Shown here: piece after piece, positions 50,844-64,000 of the stretch | Layout: every line of letters begins with the position of its first letter | Position numbering within the stretch: position 1 is the stretch's first letter | NCBI GenBank assembly: GCA_029783825.1 | Contig: JAREIK010012038.1 | Coordinates: 62,001-126,000 of the forward strand | Direction: 5' to 3' | DNA: 64,000 nucleotides | From: Sapria himalayana | Lineage: Eukaryota; Streptophyta; Magnoliopsida; Malpighiales; Rafflesiaceae | Notes under the pieces: model-generated | Told to the model about the DNA's origin: nothing | The model's database searches: none | The model's input: the letters and a program-made list of their open reading frames with translations, nothing else | Translations under genes and position numbers: made by a program

Positions 50844-51430
50844 TGTTGGGCAATTGTGGCATCACGGTAGTGAGATTGAGATACAGAAACATAGAAACAA
50901 CAGAAAACAAGCAATATATATATCCCAATTCAGCAACCATCCATGATAGAATCAAAAAATGAGAAATAAACACCAAAAATAATGTGGTTCGCTAGTTGCT
51001 CAGTACAACTAGATAAATCCTCCAGAAAATATTTATGCGTTACAGATTAAAGCAATAGAAATGTCTTACAGTATGTAGCACGCAAAATAGTCGTGATAAA
51101 TCGCATAGAGAGAAGAGAGAGAGACGATGAACAGTTCCACGGGTCCAAAATAGCCACTCGAAAATAAAATTACAAAACATTTTATATTAAAATTTCTCTC
51201 GGTTCATTTAACCGGAGCAGGTCGGATCATGAGACGGTTCAGGCTCTATTCCAATTTCGGCCCGCTCTCCGGTCTGTGAGACCTTCATATTTCATTTTAT
51301 ATTAAAATATCAATGCTACTGCTGCATCCCCTGCCTCTTAATATTTCATTTCCCTCACTTACATGAAAATATTAAAAAATAAAAAATATTTGGTTATACA
51401 ATTATCAAAAAATAAATTACATTTACATCA
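50844..51430 (+). mobile_element. Solo LTR, probably Ty1/copia type, 587 bp
   Basis: It starts TGTTGGGCAATTGTGGCATC and ends ...ACATCA, that is TG...CA, inside a 5-bp duplication ATAAT, the size made by retroelement integrases. It contains 'aataatgtggttcgctagttgc', of a kind common in plant copia LTRs (recognised from memory). Its base composition contrasts with the satellite. There is no internal coding region, so it is a solo LTR left by recombination between two LTRs. Its 3' part is also at 1-184 with the same ATAAT junction. A small non-LTR insertion is a less likely alternative. An open frame on the minus strand (50788-50976) crosses the insertion junction and is not a gene. Confidence 0.72.
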
Positions 51431-54400
51431 ATAATAAATCATAAATCTCATTTTAATTTGTATTCATTATAATTTTAAATATTCAATTTAAATATTTATT
51501 AGTCTATTTTTTATATAAATATTAATTACAAAATAAATAATTAGTCAGACAAATATAATATTAATAATTTACTTTTAATAAAAAAAATATAATCTTATAA
51601 AAAGAAGTACGAATTCAAAAACAAAAAATTATTATTTAGTAATAAATTTTACATTGATTTTGAATCATTTTAGGTTTTGTAATTATATTTTAATTTATAT
51701 CTATCATATTAATAATAGTTTATTAATTTATTTTTTGATAATTGATATCATATCTATCAATAAAATTTTTTATAATTAGTTATATTATATATAATTATAA
51801 TGATTATTATTACTAAATATTTTATTCACATTTTAAAAAAATTTTAAAATTATTATATTTTCAAATGTTATAACCTTTGAAAATGTGAAAAAATAACAAA
51901 AATAATTTTTTTGTTATTTCATTGTTTAAATAAATCATATAAACCACTAAATGCCTAAATAATTAAATCAATAACTCCTAAATCTCGAAAACCCTAAATA
52001 GATAATCATTTTAAACCGGTATATCCTAAATAATAAATAATAAATCTCAATTTTATTTTTTTCATTATTATTTAAAATATTCATTTTAATTATTTATTCG
52101 TTTATTTTTATATGATTAATAATTATAGAATAGATTGAGTTAGATAAATATAATTTATATAATTATTTTTAATCAAAAAATTATAGAAAAACTTTTTAAA
52201 ATAAAAAAAATTCAAAACAAAAAATTATTATATAGTAATATATTTTGCTTTATTTTTGAATCATTTTAGGTTTTGTAATTATATTTAAATTGATATCTAT
52301 CTTATTAATAATAGATTATTAATTTATTCTTTGATCATTATTAAAATATTAATCAATAAAAATATTTATATTGAATTTATATGATATATAAATATAATGA
52401 TTATTATAACTAAATATAGTATTCACTTTTGAAAAAAATTTAAAAATTATTATATTTTCAAAGGTTATAACCTTTGAAAATATCAAAAAATAAAAAAAAA
52501 TTAATTGTTTGATATTTTTTTTAAATAACACCTATAAACCACTAAATGCATACACAGTTAAATAAGTAAACTCTAAACCCTGTAATGCCAAAATACATAA
52601 ACCATTAAACTGCTATATACGACTTAATAATTAATAAATCTAATTTTTTATTCTATTTATTATAATTTTAAATATTCATTTTAATTATTTATTAGTTTAT
52701 TTTATAGAAATATTTATTACAAAATAAATTATGAGTGCGACAAATATAATTTAAAAAATATATATGCTTATAAAATAAGTAAAAATTTAAAAATTAAAAA
52801 TTGTTATCCAGAAATATATTTTACTATAATTTTGAATCAATTTGGGTTTTGTAATTATTTTTTAATTAATATCTATCTTAATATCAATAGTTTATAAATT
52901 TAATTTTGATCATTATTATAATATATATCAATTAAATTGCTTTTTGATATTTTATTTTTTTAAATAAAATGTATAAACCACTAAAAGCCTAAAAACATAA
53001 ATTGTAAAATCCAAAATTAAAAAACCTCTAAATACATAAACCATTAAACTGGTATACAATAATAATAAATCATAAATCTCATTTTAAATTTTATTTAGTA
53101 TAATTTTAAATTTTTATTTTAATTATTTATCAGTTTATTTTTATAGAAATATTAATTACAAAATAAATTATTAGTGAGACAAATCTAATTTAAATTAAAA
53201 TTTATCTCTAAATAATAAATAATAAATCTCATTTTTTTCATTATAATTTTAAATATTCATTTTAATTATTTATTTGTTTATTTATATATAAATATTAATT
53301 ACAAAATAAATTGAGCTAGACAAAAATAATTTATATAAATTATTTTTAATCAAAAAATTATAGATAAACTTTTTAAAAGAAAAAAATTTTCAAAACAAAA
53401 AATTATTATATAGTAATATATTTTTTTTACTTAAAAATCATTTTAGGTTTTGTAATTATATTTTAATTAATATCTATCTTATTAATAATAGATTATTAAT
53501 TTATTTTTTGATCATTATTATAATATCTATCAATAAAAATGTTTATATTGAATTTACATGATATATAATTATAAAGATTATTTTAACTAAATATTATATT
53601 TACATTTGAAAATAATTTATTAATTATTATATTTTTAAAGGTTATTATCTTTGAAAATGAGATAAAATCACAAAAATAAATTTTTTGTTATTTTATTGTT
53701 TATATAAACCCTATAAACTACTAAATGCCTAAATGCTTAAATCATTAAACTCCTAAAACCCAAAACCCCAAAACCCTTAAATATTTAAACATTTAAACCA
53801 TTTTTAAAGGTTTAAGTATTTATAAATAATATATAAATATCTATAAATAAATAATAGTTTATTAATTTATTTTTTGATCATTATTATATTTATATTTATA
53901 TTTAGTTTATTAATATCTATCAATAAAATTGTTTATTTTTAATTTACATGATATATTATTATTAAGTTTATTATAACTAAATATTGTATTCACATTTGAA
54001 AAAAATTTAAAAATTATTATATTTATAAAGGTTATAACCTTCAAAATTGATTAAAAATTTGAAAAATAATTTTTTTGTTATTTCTTTATTAAAATTAAAC
54101 ATATAAACTACTAATGCCTAAACACTTAAATCACTAAACTCCTAAACTCCGAAATACTTAAATCATTAAATTGGTATGCCCTAAATAATTAATCATAAAT
54201 CTCATTTTTATTTGTATTCATTATAATTTTAATATACATTTTAATTATTTATTAGTTTATTTTTATTGAAATATTAATAGCAAAATAAAATTATGAAAGG
54301 CAAATATAATTTAAATAACTTATCTTCATCAAAAAAATTTATAAGCTTATAAAAAGAATCAAAAATTTAAAAATAAAAAATTATTATTTAGTAATATATT

Positions 54401-54745
54401 TTACTTTGATTTTGAATCGTTTTAATTTTTACAAATATATTTTAATTAATATCTATCTTATTAATAATAGTTTATTAATCTATTTTATGATTAGTATTAT
54501 AATATCGATCAATAAAATTATTTATAATGAATTTACTTGATATTTAATTTTTATGATTATTATAATTAAATATTGTATTAACATTTGAAAAAAAAATTAA
54601 AAAATATCATATTTTCAATGGTTATAACCTTGAAAATGAGAAAAAATCATAAAAATAATTTTTTTGTTATTTAATTATTAAAATAAAACCTATAAACCAC
54701 AAAATACCTAATTACTTAAATTACTAAACTCCTAAACCCTGATAT
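51431..54745 (+). repeat. Satellite array, forward orientation, duplicate of 185-2985
   Basis: It begins with the second ATAAT. It follows the same monomer order as the array at the window start ('ataataaat..aaatctcattttaatttgtattc', 'gagttagataaatata', 'aatgcatacacagttaaat'). Where that copy has four 358-bp units, this one has a single truncated unit, which passes by a deletion at ~52940 into another monomer. Near 53,800-53,950 the satellite is scrambled ('ggtttaagtatttataaataatatataaatat'). A perfect palindrome is at 52455-52480. Confidence 0.9.
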
Positions 54746-55991
54746 TGCTCCACCACACACACATAGCGACGGACCACAGTACACACGTGCACATATTCAT
54801 GTCCATTTTGGTGTAGCATTTAGAGGGGCCAGCAAGTCCTATAAGCAGCCAGAAGTATGGGCCACCAGCTTTTAGAGGGCCCCACTAGCACGCCGGGATG
54901 AAAACAGTTAGACAACTAACGAGATCGAGCAAAGTGGTCGAAAGTAAACCCAGGAGTAGCTAGGAGTGGGTGCCACTAGCCCTATCAGGCAGCATAGAGG
55001 GCCACCCAACCGTCGCCCAACAGGAGCAGCAGGTAATCCATGATTAATTAGAGAATCAACAAAATCTGAAGCATCACCAAGCAGGGCCAGTAAGCAATGG
55101 AGTCCAGACCAACCACATGGGAGTGAAAGATTTAAACTTGTAGTTTATGTTTGTAGTCTTATTTGTATTTTGGACTTTGTATGAACCATGTACTTGTAGA
55201 GACGGATCATGACATACTCACACACACAATCTTGTCTGTTCTCTATGTAGCATGCAATGAGGGCAATTGGACCCATGAGTATCTTTAAGTGGGGCCCACT
55301 ATGGATTTTGTAAATACACATTAGGTGATGCTACACTCCCAGGAGCAGAAGACCCATCTTTATAGCATTTTGTAATTTTACTTGTATTCTAGCTTGGTTG
55401 TAGGCGTAGATAATTAGACTATGAGATGGACCTCATCACACATGCACACTGATGCATGCATATTTTTTGATATTTTGTCGGTGCAACATTCATCCACTTC
55501 TTGTAACTCGAGGAGGAAGCATTCTAACCCAAGAGATACACTTTTGAGGATCATTGGAGCAAAAGAATGTGGAATTCAGAGGTGAGAATGAATTGTCAAT
55601 GTGCCGTAGATAGGGACTAGTGGATTTATGGGTATTCAATTTTACATGTATTCCATTGCATAGCAATAACATAGGCAAATGCTTGATGCTGCATGTCACA
55701 CATATGCACAATCTTATATTTGCATTGTTTTAATATGGTGCATCATTCAGGTTCCTCCAAAAGGCTTGGTCAAATCTGAATGGAAAGGATGCAGTGTGTA
55801 TAATGACACAATGCCAATCTGAAGTCCTGGAATGCCAGGTGATTTTAGTTATATTCGTACACTTGGAATTATTAGGCATTATGTTTTTTTATGTATTTTA
55901 TGCATATAATCATTAAGGTGCATAGGATTTGGTGGGCTGGCCTAAATTAGTCAGCTTTTTAGTCTCTTGTAACTCGTGTGCCTAAATGATA

Positions 55992-56030
55992 AATAAAGTG
56001 TTTATTTTTCAAAAAAAAAACAAAAAAAAA
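55992..56030 (+). other. AATAAA signal and poly(A) tract inside block B
   Basis: AATAAA at 55992-55997 is followed by 'gtgtttatttttc' and a run of ten A's, a C and nine A's. It is the counterpart of 4231-4268. Confidence 0.5.
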
Positions 56031-56108
56031 CATAAACCTTAAACTTTAAATCCGAAACTTTAAACCATAAACTATAACCCTAACCCATAAACCCTAAATC
56101 CTAAATCT
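56030..56108 (+). repeat. Degenerate telomere-like tract in block B
   Basis: 'cataaaccttaaactttaaa', 'tccgaaactttaaaccataa', 'ataaccctaacccataaac', 'cctaaatcctaaatctc'. It is the counterpart of 4268-4347, with a few substitutions. Confidence 0.6.
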
Positions 56109-57227
56109 CATGTTTTGCACTTTTATAATCAAATGACTAAGTGTTAAATTTAAATTGAAATTCACAACTTTTAGGAATGTCACAGATTTATCTTTTTGTA
56201 TATGTAACACAAAGTTATGACTCAAGGTGTGAGATATGGATTCAGTCTCTTTCTTGCTTTAGATTATATTAGCATTAGCAATGGTCATGATTGTATATTT
56301 TGTCTCTAGAACACAAAATCATATCGATGAGAAAATGCCATAACTTGTGTCACTCTGTTGAACATATTATTATGGCACTAATAATGATCATGAATACATA
56401 TTTAATCACTATAATACTGGGTCATAGTATTGGATATGACCAAAGCTTGTGCATTTTATCTTTATATTGCAAAGTCATTGCACTAGGAATGATTGTAACT
56501 TTGGACATTCCTCAAGAGCAAAATTCATGACCCTAGAAATAGTTAAAGCTAGAGTACTATTCTTTATAACTTTTTATAGCTAAAATTCTTGGGATTGGAA
56601 ATATCACTATGGCTTTTTCCTTTGATTTGTGACCTCAAGTATCAATATGCAAGACTAATATTTTGAGTAATGATTAAAATCTTTTATACATTTGAATATG
56701 ATTCATTTACACCTTTTTGGGTATTGTGAGCTTGTATACATAACTCATTTAATATAAAAAGAAAGAAATGATACTTTACATATCCATAAGGATATAAAAA
56801 AGGGGCTTAGACAAGCCAATAATATAAATTTTTTGATTCTTGATTGAAAGAGCGCCCATACTTCTTGCCCTGCTCAAACCGCCCTCGGGCTAGTTTGTTC
56901 TAATAGGCTACAAGGTTGTTATTTGTTTAGAGGTGAACTATGTTTTAAAAAAATTGCTTTGGGTGTGTGCATTGATTGATATTTTAGAAGAATTTATATA
57001 ATCAATATAAATAGCATCCTCAACAACTAGCTATTTTAACACATAGGGGTACAACTTTGGTTTGATCTGTTAGCGTACATGAGTCAAAAACCTTTGATAG
57101 CCCAGTGCTTCAACATCAAATATGACGAGTCATAATAGAGATAAAGTAAAAGATCCTATTATTTTGGTTAGAGCTTTAGCAATCATTCTAGAGTTGAGAG
57201 ATGAACAAAATAAATTATTTTAATTAT

Positions 57228-60200
57228 TCAGTATAATTTAAATTTTTATTTTATATATTTATCAGTTTATTTTTATAAAAATATTAATTACAAAATAAAT
57301 TATTAGCTAGACGGATATAATTTAAATTAAACCGGTATATCCTAAATAATAAAAAATAAATCTCATTTTTTTTTCATTTTAATTTTAAATATTCAAATTT
57401 AATTATTAATTTGTTTATTTTTATATAAATATTAATTATAAAATAAATTATGAGTTACACAAATATAATTTATATAAATTATTTTTTATCAAAATAATAT
57501 AGATAAACTTTTTAAAAGAAAAAAAAATTCAAAACAAAAAATTAATATATAGTAATATATTTCACTTTGCTTCTGAATCATTTTAGGTTTTGTAAATATA
57601 TTTTAATTGATATCTATCTTATTAATGATAGACTATTAAGTTATTTTTTCATCATTATTAGAATATTTATCAATAAAAATGTTTATATTGAATTTATATG
57701 ATATATAAATATAATGATTATTAAAACTAAATATTGTATTCACTTTTGAAAAAATTTTTAAAATTATTATATTTTCAAAGGTTATAACCTTTGAAAATTT
57801 GAAAAAATAAAAAAAATTAATTTTTTGTTATTTCATTTTTTAAATAAAAATTATAGATCATTAAATACTTAAAATAGTAAACTCATAAATCCTAAAACCC
57901 ATAAATACATAAAACTTTTAACAGCTATATACTACTTATTAAATAATAAATCTAATTTATATTTCTATTTATTATAATTTTAATTATTAATTTTAATTAT
58001 TTATAGTTTAATTTTTTAGAAAATTTAATTACAAAATAAATTTCAAGTGAGACAAATATTATTTAAATAATTTATTTTAATAAAAAAAATAAGCTTATAA
58101 AAAGAAGAATAATTTTAAAAATTAAAAATTATTATTTAGTAATATATTTTGATTTGATTTTGAATCATTTTGTGTTATTTAAATATATTTTAATTAATAT
58201 TTATATTATTAATAATAGTTTATTAATTTAATTTTTGATCATTTTTATAATATCTATCATTAAAATTTTTTATATTGAATTTATATGATATATAATTAGT
58301 AAGATTAATATAATTATACATGGTATTCACATTTCAAAAAACTTTAAAATTGATTTTATTTTCAAAGGTTATAACCTTTGAAAATCAGAAAAAATCAAAA
58401 ATAGAATTTTAAATTTTTATTATATAAATAAAACCTATAAACCAATAAATAATCAAACCATTAAACTGGCATAGCATATATAATAAATCATAAATCTCAT
58501 TTTAATTTATATTCATTATAATTTTAAATATTCATTTTAATTATTTATTAGTTTATTTTTTATAAAAATATCAATCACAAAATAAATAATGAGTGAGACA
58601 AATATTATTTTAATAATTTATTTTTAATCAAAAAAAAAGCTTATATAAAGAAGTAAAAATTTAAAAACAAAAAATTTTTATTTAGTAATATATTTTACTT
58701 TGATTTTGAATAATTATATATAGATTTTGCAATTATATTTTAATTGCGATAAATCTTATTAAGGATAGTTTATTAATTTATTATTGGATCAATTTTATAA
58801 TATCTAACAATAAAATTACTTATATTGAATTTAAATGTCATATAATTATTAAGTTATTATAACTAAATATTATATTTACATTAGAAAAAAATTTAAAAAT
58901 TATTATATTTTCAAAGGTTATAACCTTCAAAAATGATAAAGAATCACAAAAATAATATTCTATTATTTTATTATTTATATAAAACTTATAAACCACTAAA
59001 TGACTAAAGATTTAAATCTCTAGTCTCATAAACCCCAAAAATGATAATAAATAATAAATCTCATTTTTATCCATATTCTTTATTATTTTAAATATTCATA
59101 TTAATTATTTTTTAGTTTATTTTTATAGAAATATTAATTACAAAATAAATAATGAGTGGGACATATATAATTTAAATAAATTATTTTTTATGAAAAAAAT
59201 ATAAGCTTATAAAAATATACAAAATTTCAACAATTTAAAATTTATTTAGTAATATAATTTACACTGATTTTGTAATTAATATATTACTAAAATTATTTAA
59301 TAATTTATTTTTAATCAAAAAAAATATAACCTTAAAAAAGAAATAAAAATTTAAAAACAAAAAATTATTATTTAGTAATATATTTTACACTGATTTTGAA
59401 TCAGTGTATATAGGTTTTGAAATTATATTTTAATTTCTATCAATCTTATTCATAATAGTTTATTAATTTATTTTTTGATCATTATTATAATATCTATCAA
59501 TAATATTACTTATATTGAATTTTAATGTTTTATAATTATTAAGATTATTATAGCTAAATATTATATTTACATTTGAAAAAATATTTAAAAATTATTATAT
59601 TTTCAAAGGTTATAACTTTCAAAAATGATAAAAAATCACAAAAATAATTTTTTTATAATTTTATCTTTTAAATAAAACTGATAAACCACTAAATAACTAA
59701 ACCTTTAAATCGATAGACTGCTAAACGCCAAAACCCCCTAAATACGTAAAGCATTAAACTTATAGAATCTATATAATAAATGATAATTATAATATCTATC
59801 AATAGTTTATTAATTAATATCTATCTTATTATTAATAGTTTATTAATTTAATTTTTGATCATTATTCATATATCTATAAATAAATTTGTTTATATTGAAT
59901 TTATATGATATATAATTATTAATATTATGATAACTAAATATTATATTCACATTTCAAAAAATCATAAATATTATTATATTTTCAAAGGTTATAACCTAAG
60001 AAAATGAGAAAAAAGTACAAATTTTTTTTGTTATTTAATTATATAAATAAAAACTATAAATTACTAAATGCCTAAAAACATAAATCACTAAACTCCTAAA
60101 CGAAAAATCCTCTAAATACTTAAACCATTAAACTAGTTTACATTAATAATAAATCATAAATATCATTTAAATTTGTATTAAGTATAATTTTTAATTTTAT

Positions 60201-63200
60201 TTTAATTATTTATTAGTTTATTTTTATAGAAATTTTAATTACAAATTAAATTTTCATTGGACAGATCTAATTTAAATTGAACCAATATACCCGAAGTAAT
60301 AAATAATAAACTCAATAATATTCTTTTCATTATAATTTAAATATTCATTTTAATTAGTCATTTGTTTATTTTTATATAAATATTAATTACAAAATAAATT
60401 ATGAGTTATATAGATATAATTTATATAAATTATTTTTAATCCAAAAAGTATAGATAAACTTTTTAAAGAAAAAAAATTTTCAAATCAAATAATTATTATT
60501 TAGTAATACATTTTCCTTTAATTTTGAATCATTTTAGGTTTTAATATTATATTTTAAGTAATATGAATCATATTCATTATAGATTTTTAATTTATTTTTT
60601 TAGATTTATTAGAATATCTATCAATAAAATCGATTATATTGAATTTATATTATATATAATTATTATGATTATAATAAATAAATATTGTATTCACTTTTGA
60701 AAAAAATTTAAAAATTATTATATTTTCAATGGTTATAACCTTCAAAATATGATAAAAAATAATAAAAATAAATTTTTTGTTATTTCATTTTTAAATAAAG
60801 ACTCTAGACCTTTAAATGCCTGCTTACTTAAATCAGTAAGCTCATAAACCCCGAAACCCCTAAATACATAAACCATTTAACATCTATATACTACTTAATG
60901 AATAATAAATGTCATTTTTATTTCTATTATAATATTTTTAAATATTCAATTTAATTATTTATAGTTTAATTTTTTACAAAAATTAATTACAAAATAAATT
61001 TTGAGTGACACAAACATTATTTAAATAATTGATTTTTTTTAAAAAAATATAAGCTTATAAAAAGAAGGAAAAATTTAAAAATTAAATATTATTATTTAGT
61101 ATTATATTTTGATTTGATTTTGAATCATTTTGCATCATGTGAATATATTTTGATTAAAATTTATAATTTTATAAATAGCTTATTAATTTAATTTTTGATC
61201 ATTATTATAATTCCTATCATTAAAATTATTTATATTGAATTTATATGATATATAATCAGTAAGATTAATATAATTATTCATGGTATTCACATTTCAAAAA
61301 ATTTTAAAAATTATATTATTTTCAAAGGTTATAATCTTTGAAAATCAGAAAAAAGCTAAAAATTTTATTTTTATTTTTATTACATAAATAAAACCTATAA
61401 ACCACAATATGCCTTAAAATATAAATTGCTAAACTCCTAAACACTAAAACTCCTAAATAATAAAACCAATAAACCGGTATACCATATATAATAAATGACA
61501 AATCTCATTTAAATTTCTATTCATTATAATTTTAAATATTCATTTTAATTATTTATTAGATTATTTTTATATAAAGGTTAATTACAAAATAAATAATGAG
61601 TGAGACAAATATAATTTTAATAATTTATTTTTTATTCAAAAAAAAATATAAGCTTATAAAAAGAAGTAAAAATTAAATAACAAAAAATTATTATTTAGTA
61701 ATATATTTTACTTTTTTTTTGAATCATTGTAAATTGGTTTTTAAATTATATTTTAATTACTATCAATCTTTTTAATAATAGTTTATTAATTTATATTTTG
61801 ATCATAAATATAATATCTATCAATAAAATTACTTATATAGAATTTTAATGTTATATATTTATTAAGATTATTATAACTAAATATTATTTTTACATTTGAT
61901 AAAAAATTTAAAAATTATTATATTTTCAAATGTTATAACCTTCAAAAATGATAAAAAATCACAAAAATAATTTTTTTATAATTTTATTATTTAAATAAAA
62001 ATTATAAATCACTAAATACCTAAACATTTAAATCTATAGACTCCTAAACCCCAAAACCCCCTAAATAATAAAAGCATTAAAACAATATAACCTATATAAT
62101 AAAGGATAATTATAATATCTATCAAAAGTTTATTAATTAATCTCTATCTTATTATTAATAGTTTATTTATTTAATTTTTGATCATTATTAATATATCTAT
62201 CAATAAAATTGTTATATTAAATTTATATGATATATAATTATTAATATTAATATAACTAAAGATTGTATTCACATTTCAAAAATTTTAAATATTATTATAT
62301 TTTCAATGTTTATAACCTATGAAAATGAGAAAAAATTACAACATTTTTTTTGTTATTTTATTGTTTAAATAATTCCTATAAACCACTAAGTGCTTAAAAA
62401 CATAAATCACTAAACACCTAAATGATAAAACCTCTAAATACTTAAACCATTAAACTAGTATACATTAAAAATAAATCATAAATATCATTTAAATTTGTAT
62501 TCAATATAATTTTTAATTTTTATTTAATTATTTATCAGTTTATTTTTATAGAAATATTAATTACAAATTAAATTATCAGTGAAACAGATCTTATTTAAAT
62601 TAAACCAGTATACCATAAATAATAAGTAATAAATCTCAATGTTATTGTTTTCATTATAATTTAAAATATTCATTTTAATTAGTTATTTGTTTATTTTTAT
62701 ATAAATATTAATTACAAAATAAATTATGAGTTAGATAGATATAATTTATATAAATTATTTTTCATCAAAAAAGTATAGATAAACATTTAAAAATAAAAAA
62801 AAATTTCAAAACAAATAATTATTTTTTAGTAATATATTTTACATTGATTTGGAATCATTGTATATAGGTTTTGAAATTATATTTTAATTGCTATCATTCT
62901 TATTCATAATAGTTTATTAATTTATTTTTTGATCATTATTATAATATCTATCAATAAAATTACTTATATCGAATTTTAATGTTTTATAATTATTAAGATT
63001 ATATAGCTAAATATTATATATACATTTGAAAAATATTTAAAAATTATTATATTTTCAAAGTTTATAACTTTCACAAATAATAAAAATAACAAAAATAATT
63101 TCTTGATAATTTTATTATTTAAATAAAATTTATTAACCACTAAATACCTAAACCTTTAAATATATAGATTCCTAAACCTTAAAACCAGCTAAATACTTAT

Positions 63201-64000
63201 AGCATTAAACCTATATAACCTATATAATAAATGATAATTATAATATCTATAAATAGTTTATTAATTAATCTCTATCTTATTATTAATAGTTTATTAATTT
63301 AAATTTTGATCATTATTAATAAATCTATCTATAAAATTGTTTATATTGAATTTATATGATATATAATTATTAATATTAATATAACTAAAGATTGTATTCA
63401 CATTTCAAAAATTTTAAATATTATTATATTTTCAAAGGTTATAACCTATGAAAATGAGAAAAAATTACAAAATTTTTTTTTGTTATTTTATTGTTTAAAT
63501 AATACCTATAAAACACTAAGTGCCAAAAAAATAAATCACTAAACTCCTAAATGACAAAACCTCTAAATACTTAAACCATTAAAATGGTATACATTAATAA
63601 TAAATCATAAATATCATTTAAATTTGTATTCAGTATAATTTTTAATTTTTATTTTAATTATTTATCTGTTTATTTTTATAGAAATATTAATTACAAATTA
63701 AATTATCAGTGATACAGATCCAATTTAAATTAAACCAGTATACCATAAATAATATGTAATAAATCTCAATGTTTATTGTTTTCATTATAATTTAAACTAT
63801 TCATTTAATTAGTTATTTGTTTATTTTTATATAAATATTAATTCAAAATAAATTATGAGTAGATAGATATAATTTATATATAAATATTTTTCATCAAAAA
63901 AGTATAGTAAACATTTAAAAATAAACAAAAAATTTCAAACAATAATTATTTTTTAGTAATACATTTTCCTTGTAATTGAATCATTTTAGGTTATCATATT
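57228..64000 (+). repeat. Satellite array, forward orientation, to the window end
   Basis: It resumes at 'ttcagtataatttaaattt' as after block A. Perfect palindromes lie at 57772-57797 and 58359-58384; further cores are near 58911, 59605, 59982, 60724, 61320, 61921, 62305, 63050 and 63430. A local higher-order repeat is seen at 59.5-61 kb, 61.9-62.4 kb and 63.0-63.5 kb: 'ataataaatgataattataatatctat' followed by a shortened monomer of about 380 bp. The window ends inside a monomer. No gene-like frame. Confidence 0.92.

Larger units (their letters stand above)
54746..57227. repeat. Non-satellite block B, direct duplicate of block A
   Basis: Same length within a base or two, same order and same flanking satellite phase as 2986-5466. 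Sampled stretches differ at roughly 5-8% of positions. It keeps the AATAAA/poly(A) feature (55992-56030), the telomere-like tract (56030-56108) and the short open frame discussed under rejected items. No recognised gene. The substitutions do not favour any reading frame, so there is no sign of protein-coding constraint. Confidence 0.78.

Noticed and set aside
50788..50976. 62-codon minus-strand open frame
   Set aside because: It crosses the junction between solo LTR and satellite and is created by the insertion.
7124..52531. Recurrent 60-77-codon, Ile/Asn/Tyr/Lys-rich open frames in the satellite (for example 7124-7324, 7603-7830, 16918-17151, 20060-20287, 25645-25839, 36446-36673, 38767-38961, 52349-52531)
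   Set aside because: They resemble each other only because they lie at the same place in repeated monomers. Many start or end within the palindrome. Frames are broken in most other monomers and composition simply follows AT content.

Overview
The window is about 64 kb of very AT-rich plant heterochromatin. The plant assignment rests on two plant-type hAT transposons with BED zinc fingers, a copia-like solo LTR with a 5-bp target duplication, a ~90-bp GT-AG intron, and telomere-like CCTAAA motifs. I see no host protein-coding gene, rRNA, tRNA or CRISPR array. Most of the sequence is one satellite family with a ~600-bp monomer (observed spacing about 430-740 bp). Each full monomer carries a 26-bp perfect palindrome built on GGTTATAACC and, beside it, a block of degenerate octamers (NTTTANNN, reading CCTAAANN on the other strand).

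Layout. I call the satellite forward (F) when the octamer block reads as CCTAAANN on the given strand, and reverse (R) when it reads as NTTTANNN. 1-184: 3' part of an LTR. 185-2985: F satellite, with a recent 4-copy 358-bp tandem at 1422-2840. 2986-5466: non-satellite block A. 5467-7477: F satellite. About 7478: orientation switch. 7478-28620: R satellite with ~5.7 kb higher-order repeats. 28621-35796: a 7.2-kb hAT element with TSD GCATTTAG. Nested in it at 31502-34971 is a second, oppositely coded hAT of 3.5 kb with TSD TGGGTGTA. 35797-44670: R satellite. 44671-44715: a 45-bp inverted stub of the outer hAT terminus, at the second orientation switch. 44716-50843: F satellite. 50844-51430: solo LTR with TSD ATAAT. 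51431-54745: F satellite. 54746-57227: block B, a diverged direct copy of block A. 57228-64000: F satellite.

Large-scale history. The segment LTR, satellite, block, satellite occurs twice in direct orientation (1 to ~7.5 kb and 50.8 to ~59 kb). The satellite left of the outer hAT (about 25.1-28.6 kb) reappears inverted at 44.7-49.0 kb, together with the hAT terminus and its target sequence. A large inverted duplication therefore broke inside the hAT end. The implied order is satellite first, then outer hAT insertion, then inner hAT insertion and the inverted duplication (order between these two unknown). The 358-bp tandem arose after the segmental duplication.

Both transposases are dead. Most of their in-frame stops are what C-to-T or G-to-A change would produce at CAA, CAG, CGA or TGG codons, as expected of methylated, silenced DNA. 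The most novel-looking features are the palindrome-plus-octamer architecture of the satellite and the duplicated 2.48-kb block with an internal poly(A) tract.
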